Notes: generated from the sequence alone by a model not told the origin. DNA of 64,000 nucleotides from SAR116 cluster bacterium (GCA_004212735.1 SHBD01000004.1:62001-126000); one strand, 5' to 3'. Positions 8,339-17,640 are shown, numbered from the stretch's first letter. Program-made: numbers and translations.

Positions 8339-9088
8339 ATGAAAGTGCTCGTACCAATCAAGCGGGTCATCGATTACAACGTAAAAGTCAGGGTCAAAGC
8401 TGATAACTCGGGTGTCGAACTCGCCAACGTCAAGATGGCGATGAACCCTTTTGACGAAATTGCCGTTGAGCAGGCGCTCCGTCTAAAAGAGAGCGGCGGT
8501 GCAGATGAAGTTGTTGTTGTTTCGATCGGCCCTTCACAGAATCAGGAAACGATCCGCACAGGGCTGGCAATGGGAGCCGACAGAGGCATCCACATCGAGG
8601 CATCGCATGATATTGAACCTCTGGCTGTGGCAAAATTGCTGAAGGAAGTCGTTACCCGGGAAAATCCAGGTCTCGTTTTCGTTGGCAAGCAGGCAATCGA
8701 CGATGATTGCAACCAGACCGGTCAAATGCTGGCTGCGCTCCTCGGCTGGGCTCAGGGAACTTTTGTCTCCGGCATTGAGATCAGTGGTGACAAAGCAACC
8801 GTAATCCGCGAGGTTGATGGCGGTCTTGAGCATCTGGCAATCAGCATGCCCGCCGTGGTGACGGTTGATCTACGCTTGAATGAGCCAAGATACGCATCAT
8901 TGCCAAACATCATGAAAGCGAAGAAAAAGCCGCTGGACTCGATATCTGTTGAAGAGCTCGGTGTTGACGTGTCTCCGCGCCTGACTGTTATCAAGGTCGA
9001 GGAGCCAGAAGCCCGTTCAGCCGGTATCAAAGTGGCTGATGTAAGCGAACTTGTTAACAAACTGAAAAACGAAGCAAAGGTGATATAG
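8339..9088 (+). CDS. etfB: Electron transfer flavoprotein, beta subunit
   Basis: A 249-residue subunit that with EtfA collects electrons from acyl-CoA and other dehydrogenases and passes them to ETF-ubiquinone oxidoreductase. It begins [16 protein letters not shown] and has the [17 protein letters not shown] block and the ETF-beta signature region near [27 protein letters not shown] at 8324-8330 sits correctly before the ATG at 8339; the frame is open from 8303. etfA starts 2 bp after the stop, so the two are cotranslated. Confidence 0.96.
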   Translation: MKVLVPIKRVIDYNVKVRVKADNSGVELANVKMAMNPFDEIAVEQALRLKESGGADEVVVVSIGPSQNQETIRTGLAMGADRGIHIEASHDIEPLAVAKLLKEVVTRENPGLVFVGKQAIDDDCNQTGQMLAALLGWAQGTFVSGIEISGDKATVIREVDGGLEHLAISMPAVVTVDLRLNEPRYASLPNIMKAKKKPLDSISVEELGVDVSPRLTVIKVEEPEARSAGIKVADVSELVNKLKNEAKVI

Positions 9089-9090
9089 CT

Positions 9091-10023
9091 ATGAGTGTTC
9101 TTGTCCTTGCAGATCATGATAATGGTCAACTGGCCGGCGCCACACTGAACACGGTGACCGCCGCATCGCAAATCGGTGGTGACATCCATATTCTCGTGGC
9201 TGGCGACTCCAGCGGTGATGTTGCTAATGCGGCGGCGGCTGTCGCCGGCGTGGCGAAGGTTCTGGTCGCCAGTGACGAAAGTCTGGGTCATGGCATTGCG
9301 GAAAATGTTGCGCCGCTGATTCAGGAAATGGCGTCTGGCTATTCGCACCTTCTCGCACCAGCGACAACAACCGGCAAAAACATCATGCCGCGTGTTGCTG
9401 CGCTTCTCGATGTCATGCAGATCTCCGACATTGTTCAGGTCGTTGATGCAAATACGTTCCAGCGGCCCATTTATGCTGGCAACGCACTCGCCACGGTTAC
9501 AACCGATGAGGCAATCAAGATCGTCACCGTTCGCAGCACCGCATTCGAAGCAGCTGCAGCAGATGGCGGCAGCGCCAGCATCGAGGACGCCACCGCCGGC
9601 AGTGATGCTGGCTTGTCAAGCTATGTGAAGTCTGAACTTTCCAGCTCGGAACGCCCTGAGCTGACCTCTGCACCAATTGTCATTTCCGGTGGCCGCGGTA
9701 TGCAGGATGGCTCCAATTTCGCAATGTTGGAAAAGGTTGCCGACAAACTTGGTGCTGCCGTTGGTGCATCGCGTGCTGCTGTCGATGCCGGCTTTGTGCC
9801 AAATGACTACCAAGTTGGCCAGACCGGCAAGGTTGTTGCCCCCGATCTGTATGTCGCCGTTGGTATCTCCGGTGCCATCCAGCATCTCGCCGGCATGAAG
9901 GACAGCAAGGTCATCGTGGCCATCAACAAGGATGATGAGGCACCAATTTTTCAAGTTGCTGATTTTGGCTTGGTTGCCGATCTGTTTGAGGCTGTTCCCG
10001 AGTTCGAAAAAGAACTCAGCTAG
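9091..10023 (+). CDS. etfA: Electron transfer flavoprotein, alpha subunit
   Basis: A 310-residue FAD-binding partner of EtfB. The C-terminal FAD domain is clear: [36 protein letters not shown], then [24 protein letters not shown], ending [16 protein letters not shown]. The N-terminal domain has the expected Rossmann-like pattern. It directly follows etfB and is closed by a strong bidirectional terminator. No ETF-QO gene is in the window. Confidence 0.97.
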   Translation: MSVLVLADHDNGQLAGATLNTVTAASQIGGDIHILVAGDSSGDVANAAAAVAGVAKVLVASDESLGHGIAENVAPLIQEMASGYSHLLAPATTTGKNIMPRVAALLDVMQISDIVQVVDANTFQRPIYAGNALATVTTDEAIKIVTVRSTAFEAAAADGGSASIEDATAGSDAGLSSYVKSELSSSERPELTSAPIVISGGRGMQDGSNFAMLEKVADKLGAAVGASRAAVDAGFVPNDYQVGQTGKVVAPDLYVAVGISGAIQHLAGMKDSKVIVAINKDDEAPIFQVADFGLVADLFEAVPEFEKELS

Positions 10024-10050
10024 GCAGGCACCATCGGCTGGATATTTAAA

Positions 10051-10083
10051 AGATAAAGGCAGCCCCCGCGGCTGCCTTTATCT
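10051..10083. terminator. Bidirectional terminator between etfA and the tlpA-like gene
   Basis: Arms AGATAAAGGCAGCC (10051-10064) and its exact complement (10070-10083) form a 14-bp stem with a 5-nt loop. T-rich sequence follows on both sides (GTTTT on +, TTTAAAT on -), as expected for convergent genes sharing one intrinsic terminator. Confidence 0.85.
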
Positions 10084-10094
10084 GTTTTAGTGCC

Positions 10095-10679
10095 TTATTG
10101 TGACAGAAGCGCCTTAATGTCTTGCTGCACCTCCTGCGTGTCCCACTCGAAAGGACCAACAAATGCCCAGGATTTTGTCTGATCTGCCGACAGCAGAAAA
10201 GTTGTTGGCAAGCCCCGCACCGCGAGGTGGCGAGACAGAACACCCTTTGGATCAAAGGCAAGGTCGGGACTGCTGACGCCATGGGTCTCCAGAAAGGGAA
10301 CAGCTTTTTTTGCACCGCCGCGATCAACTGAAACCAGTAGCACCTTGACGGATTGCTCATCAAAGGATGCAACGGCACGTTCAAGAGCTGGCAATTCAGC
10401 AACACAGGGCGGACACCATATGGCCCAGAAATTCACCAATAAAGGTGTCCCCTGATAGTCAGCAAGCGTCACAGGTCGACCGTCCACATCCATGATCTCA
10501 ACCTTCAGATCGGGCGGGGTCTTCAAGCTGACATCGGGCAGCCCAGACGCCGTGGCGGTACTGCCGATCAGCAGGCAAACCCAAAAGAAAGCAAACACAA
10601 CCGATTTGACAGGTGCTTTCAAACCAGCAAAAAGTTCCGTTTTTGGCTGAAAATTCAGGAAAAGCTGCGTATAAAGCAT
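10095..10679 (-). CDS. TlpA-like thioredoxin-fold protein (periplasmic)
   Basis: A 194-residue redoxin. A hydrophobic helix at about 24-43 ([20 protein letters not shown]) anchors or exports it. The thioredoxin domain has the active site WCPPC (C89, C92) and the cis-proline loop RGLPTTFLL. TlpA proteins keep periplasmic cysteines reduced, notably during cytochrome c and oxidase maturation. M15 of the open frame is chosen as start (10679); the longer version from 10721 would overlap divergent argH. Only 27 bp then separate the two starts, so their promoters must overlap the neighbouring genes. Confidence 0.88.
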   Translation of the reverse strand: MLYTQLFLNFQPKTELFAGLKAPVKSVVFAFFWVCLLIGSTATASGLPDVSLKTPPDLKVEIMDVDGRPVTLADYQGTPLLVNFWAIWCPPCVAELPALERAVASFDEQSVKVLLVSVDRGGAKKAVPFLETHGVSSPDLAFDPKGVLSRHLAVRGLPTTFLLSADQTKSWAFVGPFEWDTQEVQQDIKALLSQ

Positions 10680-10706
10680 AGGATTCCAATCCGGGCGATT
10701 GAGGTA

Positions 10707-12143
10707 ATGACGAAAAAACAAAAATCACAGGCAGATGCAACAGCACAAGGGGATGAAGCGAAGTCTAGCATCTGGGGCGGCCGCTTCTCAAGCGGGCCAT
10801 CACAGTTGATGCAGGATATCAACGCGTCAATCGGCTACGATCAACGCCTCTACCAACAGGATATCGCAGGATCACAGGCGCATGCCGCGATGCTCGCCCA
10901 GTGTCAGATCATCAGCCATGAAGATCTGAAAGCGATAAATGGCGGCCTCGAACAGATCAGCACAGAGATCAGGGCTGGTGAGTTTACCTTCAGTCCAGAG
11001 CTCGAAGACATTCATATGAATATCGAGACCCGACTCGCCGAAATTGCTGGTGAGCCGGCGCGTAGACTGCATACAGCACGGTCTCGCAATGATCAGGTGG
11101 CTACTGATTTCAAGATGTGGGTGCGAATGCTGCTGGAAACCATTGATGCGGCACTTGCCGATTTGCAGGCTGCTCTGCTTGCTAAGGCAGAAGCGCATGT
11201 TGACACATTGATGCCGGGCTACACCCACTTGCAGACAGCCCAGCCGGTGACCTTTGGCTTTCACCTCATGGCTTATGTCGAAATGATTGGCCGTGACAGG
11301 TCGCGGTTTGCCGATGCCCATCGGCGACTGAATGAGTCGCCACTTGGTGCGGCAGCACTGGCAGGCACATCCTTTCCGATCGACCGTCACATGACGGCCG
11401 AATTGCTCGGTTTTGACAGGCCTGCGGCGAATGCAATGGACGCGGTATCTGACCGTGATTTTGCTCTCGATTTCCTCGCTGGCGCGGCCATTTGTTCGGT
11501 GCATCTCTCGCGTCTTGCAGAGGAGATCGTTATCTGGTCATCAGATGGGTTTGGCTTTGTAAAACTGTCGGACGCCTACACAACCGGCTCGTCAATCATG
11601 CCGCAAAAGCGTAATCCGGACGCTGCTGAACTTGTCAGGGCCAAGCCAGGACGGATCATCGGCGCGCTGAACGGGCTGCTCATTGTCCTCAAAGGGCTGC
11701 CACTTGCCTATGGCAAGGACATGCAGGAGGACAAGGAGGGTGTTTTTGACGCTGCAGATGCACTTGGTATTGCAATTGCCGCAATGGCTGGCATGGTCAC
11801 GGACATGCAGCCCGATCCGGACGCCATGCGCCAGGCCCTGACCAATGGTTTTCCAACGGCCACCGATCTTGCCGATTATCTTGTCCGCGAGCTTGGAATC
11901 CCATTTCGTGAAGCGCATCACATTAGTGGCTCCATCGTTGCGCTTGCAGCAAAGCGGGGGGTCGATCTTGATGCGGTTCCCCTTGCTGATATGCAGGCGA
12001 TCGAGCCAATGATCACCGAGGAGGTGATCGACATTCTAAAAGTTGAAAATGCGGTGGCGGCACGACGTAGCTTTGGTGGCACAGCGCCTGCCGAGGTAAG
12101 CGCCCGCATTGCCGAAGCAAAAAAACGCTTTCACATTGGATGA
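10707..12143 (+). CDS. argH: Argininosuccinate lyase
   Basis: A 478-residue enzyme of the fumarase/aspartase superfamily making arginine and fumarate from argininosuccinate, the last step of arginine synthesis. The signature [12 protein letters not shown] lies near residue 294. The N-terminus has [17 protein letters not shown], then [11 protein letters not shown] and [20 protein letters not shown] lies immediately before the ATG at 10707, an unusually tight spacing. The first 20 residues are a charged extension before the conserved domain. A small lipoprotein gene and lysA follow, a common alphaproteobacterial order. Confidence 0.96.
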   Translation: MTKKQKSQADATAQGDEAKSSIWGGRFSSGPSQLMQDINASIGYDQRLYQQDIAGSQAHAAMLAQCQIISHEDLKAINGGLEQISTEIRAGEFTFSPELEDIHMNIETRLAEIAGEPARRLHTARSRNDQVATDFKMWVRMLLETIDAALADLQAALLAKAEAHVDTLMPGYTHLQTAQPVTFGFHLMAYVEMIGRDRSRFADAHRRLNESPLGAAALAGTSFPIDRHMTAELLGFDRPAANAMDAVSDRDFALDFLAGAAICSVHLSRLAEEIVIWSSDGFGFVKLSDAYTTGSSIMPQKRNPDAAELVRAKPGRIIGALNGLLIVLKGLPLAYGKDMQEDKEGVFDAADALGIAIAAMAGMVTDMQPDPDAMRQALTNGFPTATDLADYLVRELGIPFREAHHISGSIVALAAKRGVDLDAVPLADMQAIEPMITEEVIDILKVENAVAARRSFGGTAPAEVSARIAEAKKRFHIG

Positions 12144-12181
12144 TACGTCACCTAACCTTGGGCAAAGTGGGGAGTAACGAG

Positions 12182-12307
12182 ATGATTCGGCGATTTGCAA
12201 TAACCCTTTTGATTATCATGACTGGGCTTGGCGGGCTGTCTGCCTGTGGTAAGGCGGGTGATCCCTATCGCCCATCAGAAATTCCGGAGAAATCATCCAC
12301 AAGCTGA
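12182..12307 (+). CDS. Small lipoprotein between argH and lysA (LptM/YifL-like)
   Basis: A 41-residue lipoprotein. It has a short basic start (MIRRFA), a hydrophobic stretch to residue 19, a lipobox L-S-A-C with the lipidated cysteine at 22, and a short mature part GKAGDPYRPSEIPEK. GGGGAG lies about 9 nt before the ATG. Position and the CG+aGDPxxP pattern match the tiny lipoproteins found between argH and lysA in many proteobacteria, related to E. coli YifL, renamed LptM, which aids assembly of the LPS translocon LptDE. The function here is inferred from that resemblance. Confidence 0.8.
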   Translation: MIRRFAITLLIIMTGLGGLSACGKAGDPYRPSEIPEKSSTS

Positions 12308-12349
12308 TCAACAATGATCATCAACCCTATCTGTTGTCAGGATCGTTCC

Positions 12350-13609
12350 ATGTGTGCCTTTCATCGTGATGCCAATGGCCATCTGCTGGTTGACTCAACT
12401 CCACTGGCTGAAATCGCCGAGAAATTTGGCACGCCACTTTACGTTTATTCCGGCAACGGCATCCGCGATGCCTACACCAGTTTTGCATCGGCTATTGCCC
12501 CGGTTGCCGGCAAAATTCATTTCGCGCTGAAAGCGAATTCAGCACTTGGCGTCATTGCATTGTTGGCGCGTCATGGCGCCGGGGCCGACATCGTATCGGG
12601 TGGAGAGCTTGACCGGGCCTTGGCTGCCGGCATTGTACCTGCAGATATTGTCTTTTCAGGCGTTGGCAAAAACCGAGCAGAGATCACGCAGGCGCTGACT
12701 GCCGGCGTCGGCCAGATCAATGCCGAATCTCCAGCCGAACTCGATTCCATTTCATCAATTGCCAGCGCGTTGGGTGTAATGGCACCTGTTGCCCTGAGGG
12801 TGAATGTCGATGTCGAGCCGGGCACGCATGCGAAGATATCAACAGGCCAGCGTTCAACCAAATTTGGCATCTCAACCGATCAGCGCGAGGCGGCAGACCT
12901 TTATCACCGGCTGCATGATGATCCAAATCTTGCGCCTGCTGGGTTGGCTGTTCACATCGGCTCGCAAATTCAAAATCTTGCGCCTTTTGAAAAGGCTTAC
13001 CGCGCCTTGCTTGACCTCGGTCAATCGCTGCGTGGCGAGGGCATGCCGGTTCCAACGCTTGATCTGGGAGGTGGAGTCGGGGTCGATTATGAGGGTGGTT
13101 CAGCCACAGATTTCACCGATTATGGGGCGCTGGTTCAACGCATTTTCAAGGATACGGGTTTCAATCTTGGTTTTGAGCCGGGCCGCGCGATTGTTGCCAA
13201 TAACGGCGTGCTGCTAAGTGAAGTGATTTTCGTCAAACAGGGAGATAATAAGCGCTTTATCATTGTTGATGCCGCGATGAATGATCTGCTTCGTCCAACC
13301 CTCTATGAAGCACACCACAATATCGAGCCGCTGAGCGACATCGGGCCAGCAACCGGCCTTGCCGACATTGTTGGTCCTGTCTGTGAAACAGGCGATTATC
13401 TTGGTAAGGAACGGCAAATGCCAGACCTGAAAACGGGTGACCGCATTGCCGTGATGTCAGCAGGTGCCTATGGCGCGGTGATGGCATCCAGCTACAACAC
13501 ACGGCCACCAGCAGGTGAGGTTATGGTTCTGGACGGCCAGATGCATGTTCTGCGTGAGCAACGGTCGGTGAAAAGCCTTCTGGAAGAAGAATCCATTCCC
13601 AATTTTTGA
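12350..13609 (+). CDS. lysA: Diaminopimelate decarboxylase
   Basis: A 419-residue PLP enzyme of the alanine racemase fold that converts meso-diaminopimelate to lysine and CO2. The PLP lysine is in HFALKANSALG (about K61). Other family marks are GADIVSGGELDRAL, VHIGSQI, LDLGGGVGVDY, FEPGRAIVANNG and the substrate-binding GPVCETGDYLG. The frame is open from 12314, but AGGA 7 nt before the ATG at 12350 supports MCAFHRDANGHLLVD as the start. It is probably cotranscribed with argH and the small lipoprotein gene. Its 3' end faces the zinc-ribbon gene with 25 bp between. Confidence 0.96.
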   Translation: MCAFHRDANGHLLVDSTPLAEIAEKFGTPLYVYSGNGIRDAYTSFASAIAPVAGKIHFALKANSALGVIALLARHGAGADIVSGGELDRALAAGIVPADIVFSGVGKNRAEITQALTAGVGQINAESPAELDSISSIASALGVMAPVALRVNVDVEPGTHAKISTGQRSTKFGISTDQREAADLYHRLHDDPNLAPAGLAVHIGSQIQNLAPFEKAYRALLDLGQSLRGEGMPVPTLDLGGGVGVDYEGGSATDFTDYGALVQRIFKDTGFNLGFEPGRAIVANNGVLLSEVIFVKQGDNKRFIIVDAAMNDLLRPTLYEAHHNIEPLSDIGPATGLADIVGPVCETGDYLGKERQMPDLKTGDRIAVMSAGAYGAVMASSYNTRPPAGEVMVLDGQMHVLREQRSVKSLLEEESIPNF

Positions 13610-13634
13610 CAATCTGGGAGAGTTTCAAAGCCAG

Positions 13635-14237
13635 CTAGCGGGTAATCCGCTTGGCAATCGGCACGACCGTGACTGCAGCCTCATCCGCTTTTTCGACACT
13701 CAACTGCACAAAAAACGGTGTTGATCCGCCAGCTTTAATAATCTGGTCATCCGGCGCAATTGTTTGTTCGTTTATGATCGTGCCATCAGTTGCAGCAACG
13801 GTGACCAGCAGATCTGCGGCATGGGCGTTAAAGTCACTGTTATTCTGCAAGCTGCCACTCAAGCGCAGTGTGTCACCGGTGTGCGAGGCTTTCAGATCAA
13901 TCACCGCCAAGTCATCAGTGTCTGAGCGTATTGTCATACCAATCAGCGCAAAGCCGGGAATAAGGCCGGGCAGGTAGGCCGTCACCGCCACCCTTTGGTG
14001 AATCACCCCACCAGAAAGCGCGCCGAGCACGGCCAAAACTATTAGCAGCACACCCAGTCCCCTTGAGCCACCACTAGTCGCCCGCTTCGGTTTTTTCGGT
14101 CTGCTGCCCCCAGCTTTTGGCGGCAAGGCAAACCAAACATGTGAACAGACAGAGCAGCGAACTGTTTGGCCATCTGCATTCAAATTCTGGCTGTCCACAC
14201 GAAAGATCGTCTCACAGTTGGGGCACGTCAAAAGCAT
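13635..14237 (-). CDS. MJ0042-type zinc-ribbon membrane protein (DUF3426-like)
   Basis: A 200-residue protein with an N-terminal zinc ribbon of two CxxC pairs (C5/C8 in TCPNCETIFRV and C28/C31 in RCSVCSHVW). A basic linker (KKPKR) and one membrane helix (GLGVLLIVLAVLGALSGGVI, about 59-78) follow. The C-terminal domain contains LRLSGSLQNNSDF and is probably periplasmic, matching the DUF3426 pattern. Such proteins are widespread in alphaproteobacteria, often near ftsE/ftsX; their role is unknown. The zinc ribbon may bind nucleic acid or protein. Confidence 0.75.
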   Translation of the reverse strand: MLLTCPNCETIFRVDSQNLNADGQTVRCSVCSHVWFALPPKAGGSRPKKPKRATSGGSRGLGVLLIVLAVLGALSGGVIHQRVAVTAYLPGLIPGFALIGMTIRSDTDDLAVIDLKASHTGDTLRLSGSLQNNSDFNAHAADLLVTVAATDGTIINEQTIAPDDQIIKAGGSTPFFVQLSVEKADEAAVTVVPIAKRITR

Positions 14238-14367
14238 CTAAATCAGTCCAAACCCGTTGCATTTATCCAATCGATACCGCAAAGCAGAAAATTGATAAAG
14301 ACCAACAGGTGAAATTGCGCCATCGTCATGCTAAATTACTGCTATATTTCGTATCGAGGCCCACATC

Positions 14368-14412
14368 GCAATCGAGAGCCACGCAATCGAGAGCCACGCA
14401 ATCGAGAGCCGA
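14368..14412. repeat. Three 15-bp tandem repeats upstream of the YdcF-like gene
   Basis: GCAATCGAGAGCCAC occurs at 14368-14382 and 14383-14397, and with its last two bases changed at 14398-14412. The period is a multiple of three and the frame ahead of the YdcF-like gene stays open through it (NREPR repeats). It could be an untranslated leader repeat or part of a longer N-terminus; I favour the leader. Confidence 0.8.
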
Positions 14413-14450
14413 ACAATTGCAAGTGGGTGCATCATCTAGTGGTTTCAGTT

Positions 14451-15203
14451 ATGAGACAGTCAACAAAGCGTCCAAACCTGCAAGAACGTGTGGCGGCCAC
14501 CCGAAAGATGGCCTCCAAAAAGATGGCGTCTCAGAAAAATGCCTCCCAAAAGAATGAAAGTGAAAAGCCTGCTGAGATTGAACCGCCCAAAAGTCCCACA
14601 CCGCAGACAATTGGTATCAGCAAAACCAACCAACGCAAATATCCATTTATGATTGCGACCGTGGTGGTGGCAACGCTGGTTGCCAGTTTTCAACATTTTG
14701 TTCTCACCCTTCCGCAGGCAACAACCGACCGGCTACAATTCACTGATGGTATCGTTGTGATGACAGGTGGCCAGCAACGCCTTGATGACGGGGTAAAACT
14801 TCTGACGGAGGGCTTTGCCGATAAGATGCTGATTTCCGGTGTGGGAAAGGGTGTAAATCGTGCAATTCTCGTTCAGGAACTTGGCCTTAGCGAAGCACAG
14901 ATCAACGCATTGTTCTGTTGTGTGGAACTGGATCACGCCGCGCAGGACACCTATGGCAACGCGAGAAGTGCACGAGAATGGTCACGCTCGCATGACATGC
15001 AATCTCTGCGCCTTGTGACGGCAAACTATCACATGCCACGGACTTTGCTGATTTTCAGCCGTGAACTACCGCATGTCGACCTCTATCAATGGCCTGTAAG
15101 CCCAGACGATCTTGATCTTGTCAATTGGTGGAGGGATCCAGCATCACTTCGGCTGCTGGCCCGTGAATTTGCCAAGTATCTGACCGTCTATTTTAGCGTT
15201 TAA
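14451..15203 (+). CDS. YdcF/SanA family (DUF218) membrane protein
   Basis: About 250 residues: a low-complexity N-terminus with KMASKKMASQKNASQKN, a membrane helix (PFMIATVVVATLVASF, about 65-80), then a DUF218 domain. The domain shows DGIVVMTGGQQRLDDGVKLL, MLISGVGKG, CVELDHAAQDTYGNARSA and LRLVTANYHMPRTLLIF. These are the conserved blocks of SanA/ElyC/YdcF proteins, implicated in envelope integrity and undecaprenyl-phosphate or peptidoglycan metabolism. The start is uncertain: the frame is open from 14328 through a tandem repeat, and neither candidate has a strong ribosome-binding site. It converges with tyrC 6 bp later. Confidence 0.82.
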   Translation: MRQSTKRPNLQERVAATRKMASKKMASQKNASQKNESEKPAEIEPPKSPTPQTIGISKTNQRKYPFMIATVVVATLVASFQHFVLTLPQATTDRLQFTDGIVVMTGGQQRLDDGVKLLTEGFADKMLISGVGKGVNRAILVQELGLSEAQINALFCCVELDHAAQDTYGNARSAREWSRSHDMQSLRLVTANYHMPRTLLIFSRELPHVDLYQWPVSPDDLDLVNWWRDPASLRLLAREFAKYLTVYFSV

Positions 15204-15209
15204 GACAGG

Positions 15210-16088
15210 CTAGGACTGGCCAGCATCAATGATTGACCGCCGAATCTCACGTGTGCGGTGAAACAGCTCTTCAAGCTTGTCACCTTCCTGCCAGCGGATC
15301 GCTCTCTGAAGATAAGACAAATCTTCTGAGAATCGTTGCAGCATCTCAAGGACCGCTGCATCATTTTTCAGGAAAACATCACGCCACATCACTGGATCGG
15401 ACGATGCAAGTCTGGTGAAATCGCGGAAGCCAGAGGCCGAGAACCGGATCACATCATTTTTCAGCTGCGTTTCCAGATCGACAGCGGTGCTGACAATGGT
15501 ATAGGCGATCAAATGCGGTAGATGAGACGTCAGCGCCGTCACCTTGTCATGATAATCGGCATCCATCCGCTCACTGACAGACCCAAGACCTGTGACAAAG
15601 GATTCAAATTTTGCCACCACCTCTTCCGGCGCATCAAGCGGCAGGACAAGCCAATAGCGCCCATCAAAAAGATCGGCCATTCCCGCCTCAGGGCCGGAAT
15701 GTTCCGTGCCTGCAAGCGGATGCGAGGGAACCCAATGGATGGCATCACTGACATGCGGGCCAACATCGCGCACCACCGACCGCTTGGTTGAACCGGTATC
15801 GCTGAGTATCGCGCCCTGCTCCATATGCGGAACGATCTTCGCGCTAAGGTCGGCCATGGCGCCAACCGGAACCGCCATGATCACAAGATCCGCATCCGCC
15901 ACGGCGCGGCCGGGATCAACCTCAAACTTATCAACCAAAGACAGCTTGGTTACGCGCTCCTCAATGTCAGGCCCAGCGTCACAGCCGCATATGGATGTGG
16001 CCAGTTCCGCCCGGCGGGTTGCCAGCGCAATCGACGATCCGATGAGTCCCATGCCGATAATGGTAATTTTTTCAAAAATTGGGGCCAT
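15210..16088 (-). CDS. tyrC: Prephenate / arogenate (cyclohexadienyl) dehydrogenase
   Basis: A 292-residue NAD(P)-dependent enzyme of tyrosine synthesis that oxidatively decarboxylates prephenate or arogenate. The Rossmann motif IIGMGLIGSSIALATRR is at about 10-26. The catalytic-site block HWVPSHPLAGTEHSGPEAG follows mid-protein, and the helical C-terminal dimer domain contains TALTSHLPHLIAY. No ACT domain is fused. Which substrate is preferred cannot be read from sequence. The chorismate mutase gene ends 15 bp upstream, so the pair forms an aromatic amino acid operon. The hisC-type aminotransferase often next to tyrC is absent. Confidence 0.93.
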   Translation of the reverse strand: MAPIFEKITIIGMGLIGSSIALATRRAELATSICGCDAGPDIEERVTKLSLVDKFEVDPGRAVADADLVIMAVPVGAMADLSAKIVPHMEQGAILSDTGSTKRSVVRDVGPHVSDAIHWVPSHPLAGTEHSGPEAGMADLFDGRYWLVLPLDAPEEVVAKFESFVTGLGSVSERMDADYHDKVTALTSHLPHLIAYTIVSTAVDLETQLKNDVIRFSASGFRDFTRLASSDPVMWRDVFLKNDAAVLEMLQRFSEDLSYLQRAIRWQEGDKLEELFHRTREIRRSIIDAGQS

Positions 16089-16103
16089 TCTGGCACTTTC
16101 TGT

Positions 16104-16787
16104 CTACGAAGGATTTCTCCGGTGTGGCGACGACCAGTCTGCAACCTTACCGATGAATTTTGACTTGTCACCTTTTACCTCGAGGACGGCGTCGCCAGCA
16201 ACCTCGACAATCGAACAGCCGCCATCGTCAGCCACTGCATAGAGATTGATATCAGCACCCGATGCGTCTGCCTCATGCGATCCAATGATAAAGCAAGGAC
16301 TGATGCCGGGAACATCAATAAGCGGTGTACGCGCGACAATCATCACCCCCTGATTGACCAGAAGGTAATTCGCAATTTCAGCCTCCGCAACGCAGGGAAC
16401 CACGATGTAGTCAGCCTGCCCCGGCACCGCATTCAAAAGTCCATTCATGTCCTCCAAAACATCAAAAGTCACGCCATTGGCAAAATGCCAGTGTGCCGTG
16501 ATCAGGGAGTCATAATGTGCGGCAACGCGCAACCTGCCCTGCTGTTGGGCAACACTCGCAGAAAATATGTGGCGCCAGATACCGACAAGCAGGGCCGGGT
16601 CCAAATCAGGAGCAACGGTTTGCAGCCTGCGAATGATGGCTGCCTCTCGTCCCGGTCTAACGGTAGCGCTGCCATTTTTTGCAGCTGCCACAAGTCCAGA
16701 AATCTCAAAGCGTCTTTCCAGAAGCGCAATGATCTCATCATCGAGGCTGTCGAGCGCGGAGCGAAGTTCAGTCAACTTGTCAGTCAT
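16104..16787 (-). CDS. Chorismate mutase (AroQ type) with dehydratase-like C-terminal domain
   Basis: A 227-residue protein. Residues 1-85 form an AroQ-class mutase domain (LTELRSALDSLDDEIIALLERRFE and GREAAIIRRL), which converts chorismate to prephenate. The remaining part (ADYIVVPCVAEAEIANYLL, DVPGISPCFIIG) resembles the C-terminal part of PheA-like proteins but shows no TRF motif of prephenate dehydratase, so it probably does not dehydrate prephenate. It may bind an effector. The ATG at 16787 follows TGGA; the longer open frame to 17066 overlaps the upstream gene and is spurious. It is cotranscribed with tyrC. Confidence 0.85.
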   Translation of the reverse strand: MTDKLTELRSALDSLDDEIIALLERRFEISGLVAAAKNGSATVRPGREAAIIRRLQTVAPDLDPALLVGIWRHIFSASVAQQQGRLRVAAHYDSLITAHWHFANGVTFDVLEDMNGLLNAVPGQADYIVVPCVAEAEIANYLLVNQGVMIVARTPLIDVPGISPCFIIGSHEADASGADINLYAVADDGGCSIVEVAGDAVLEVKGDKSKFIGKVADWSSPHRRNPS

Positions 16788-16905
16788 CAATAATCCAGAA
16801 ATAGAAGTAACAATAGTTCTGCGCCAGTGTGATGCGGCAATGCGACAATACCCAGCACCCAACAACCAAGTACCGCCAGATCGTGACCTGCGTCCAGATT
16901 TTGCC

Positions 16906-17640
16906 TCAACACCGCCGCGTGACCCGGCTGGTCTGCGGCGCAAGACGTGGTCTGGCATGCAGTCTAGCGCTACGAAGTTTACTGGTCTTTCCAGCCGGTG
17001 CATAGAGCATTTTATCCGCCTCGGCGAGCAGCACACCGCCCAATGCCGGCCACCAGCGTGCGCCAACGCGCTCCATGCTGTGCGATAGTTTCAGCGTCCA
17101 GCCCTTGGCCACCGGTGGCATAAATAACATGGTCGTTATCACCCGCGGCTCAAATCCATGATGCAGCAACAGCTGGCGCAACTGACGCCGTGAATAAGGG
17201 TGCCCATGCCCGAATGGCGTTCCCTCTGCCCGTGTCCACATCCCGTGACGATGCGGCACGACCACCAGCAACCGGCCAGCACCATCGAGGATCCGCCAGC
17301 ATTCATCCAGCACCCTGCCCGGATCCGGGTCGAATTCGAGCGTATGCACCACGAGCAGGCGGTCGGTTTGGACGTCAGGTACCGGGAGGGCATGCGGATC
17401 AACCAGAATCGAGCGGACCGGCTGGTTATGCGGCCAGACAACCGCGCCCTGACGTTGCGGCATCAACACGGAGTCGGCATCGTCCTGCCGCAGAAACGGT
17501 GTGGCAAACCCAATGGCGATGTTACAGCATCCCGCAGAGCGTTCCAAGAAATCAGTCACCTTGGGCCGAAGTCGTGCTGCCACCTGCCGACCCTGAAGCG
17601 CCTCATAGAAGGCTCTGATTTCAGATATGTCGTCATACAT
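16906..17640 (-). CDS. SAM-dependent methyltransferase, class I (methyltransferase-11-like)
   Basis: A 244-residue protein with a methyltransferase-like core. GCCNIAIGFATPFLR stands where motif I is expected but lacks the usual GxGxG. VQTDRLLVVHTLEFDPDPGRVLDECWRILDGAGRLLVVVPHR corresponds to motifs II-III, and HPYSRRQLRQLLLHHGFEP follows. This form is common in alphaproteobacteria, often near the glyoxalase gene gloB, which is not seen here. The C-terminus is basic and proline/arginine-rich. The substrate is unknown. It lies 118 bp upstream of the chorismate mutase start on the same strand. Confidence 0.8.
   Translation of the reverse strand: MYDDISEIRAFYEALQGRQVAARLRPKVTDFLERSAGCCNIAIGFATPFLRQDDADSVLMPQRQGAVVWPHNQPVRSILVDPHALPVPDVQTDRLLVVHTLEFDPDPGRVLDECWRILDGAGRLLVVVPHRHGMWTRAEGTPFGHGHPYSRRQLRQLLLHHGFEPRVITTMLFMPPVAKGWTLKLSHSMERVGARWWPALGGVLLAEADKMLYAPAGKTSKLRSARLHARPRLAPQTSRVTRRC

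Noticed and set aside
14117-14557. 146-codon + strand ORF with SRATQ repeats
   Set aside because: The repeats come from the 15-bp tandem repeat read in another frame; it overlaps both the zinc-ribbon gene and the YdcF-like gene.
16788-17066. N-terminal extension of the chorismate mutase frame
   Set aside because: Runs into the methyltransferase gene and has no similarity to mutases; the ATG at 16787 has a suitable binding site.
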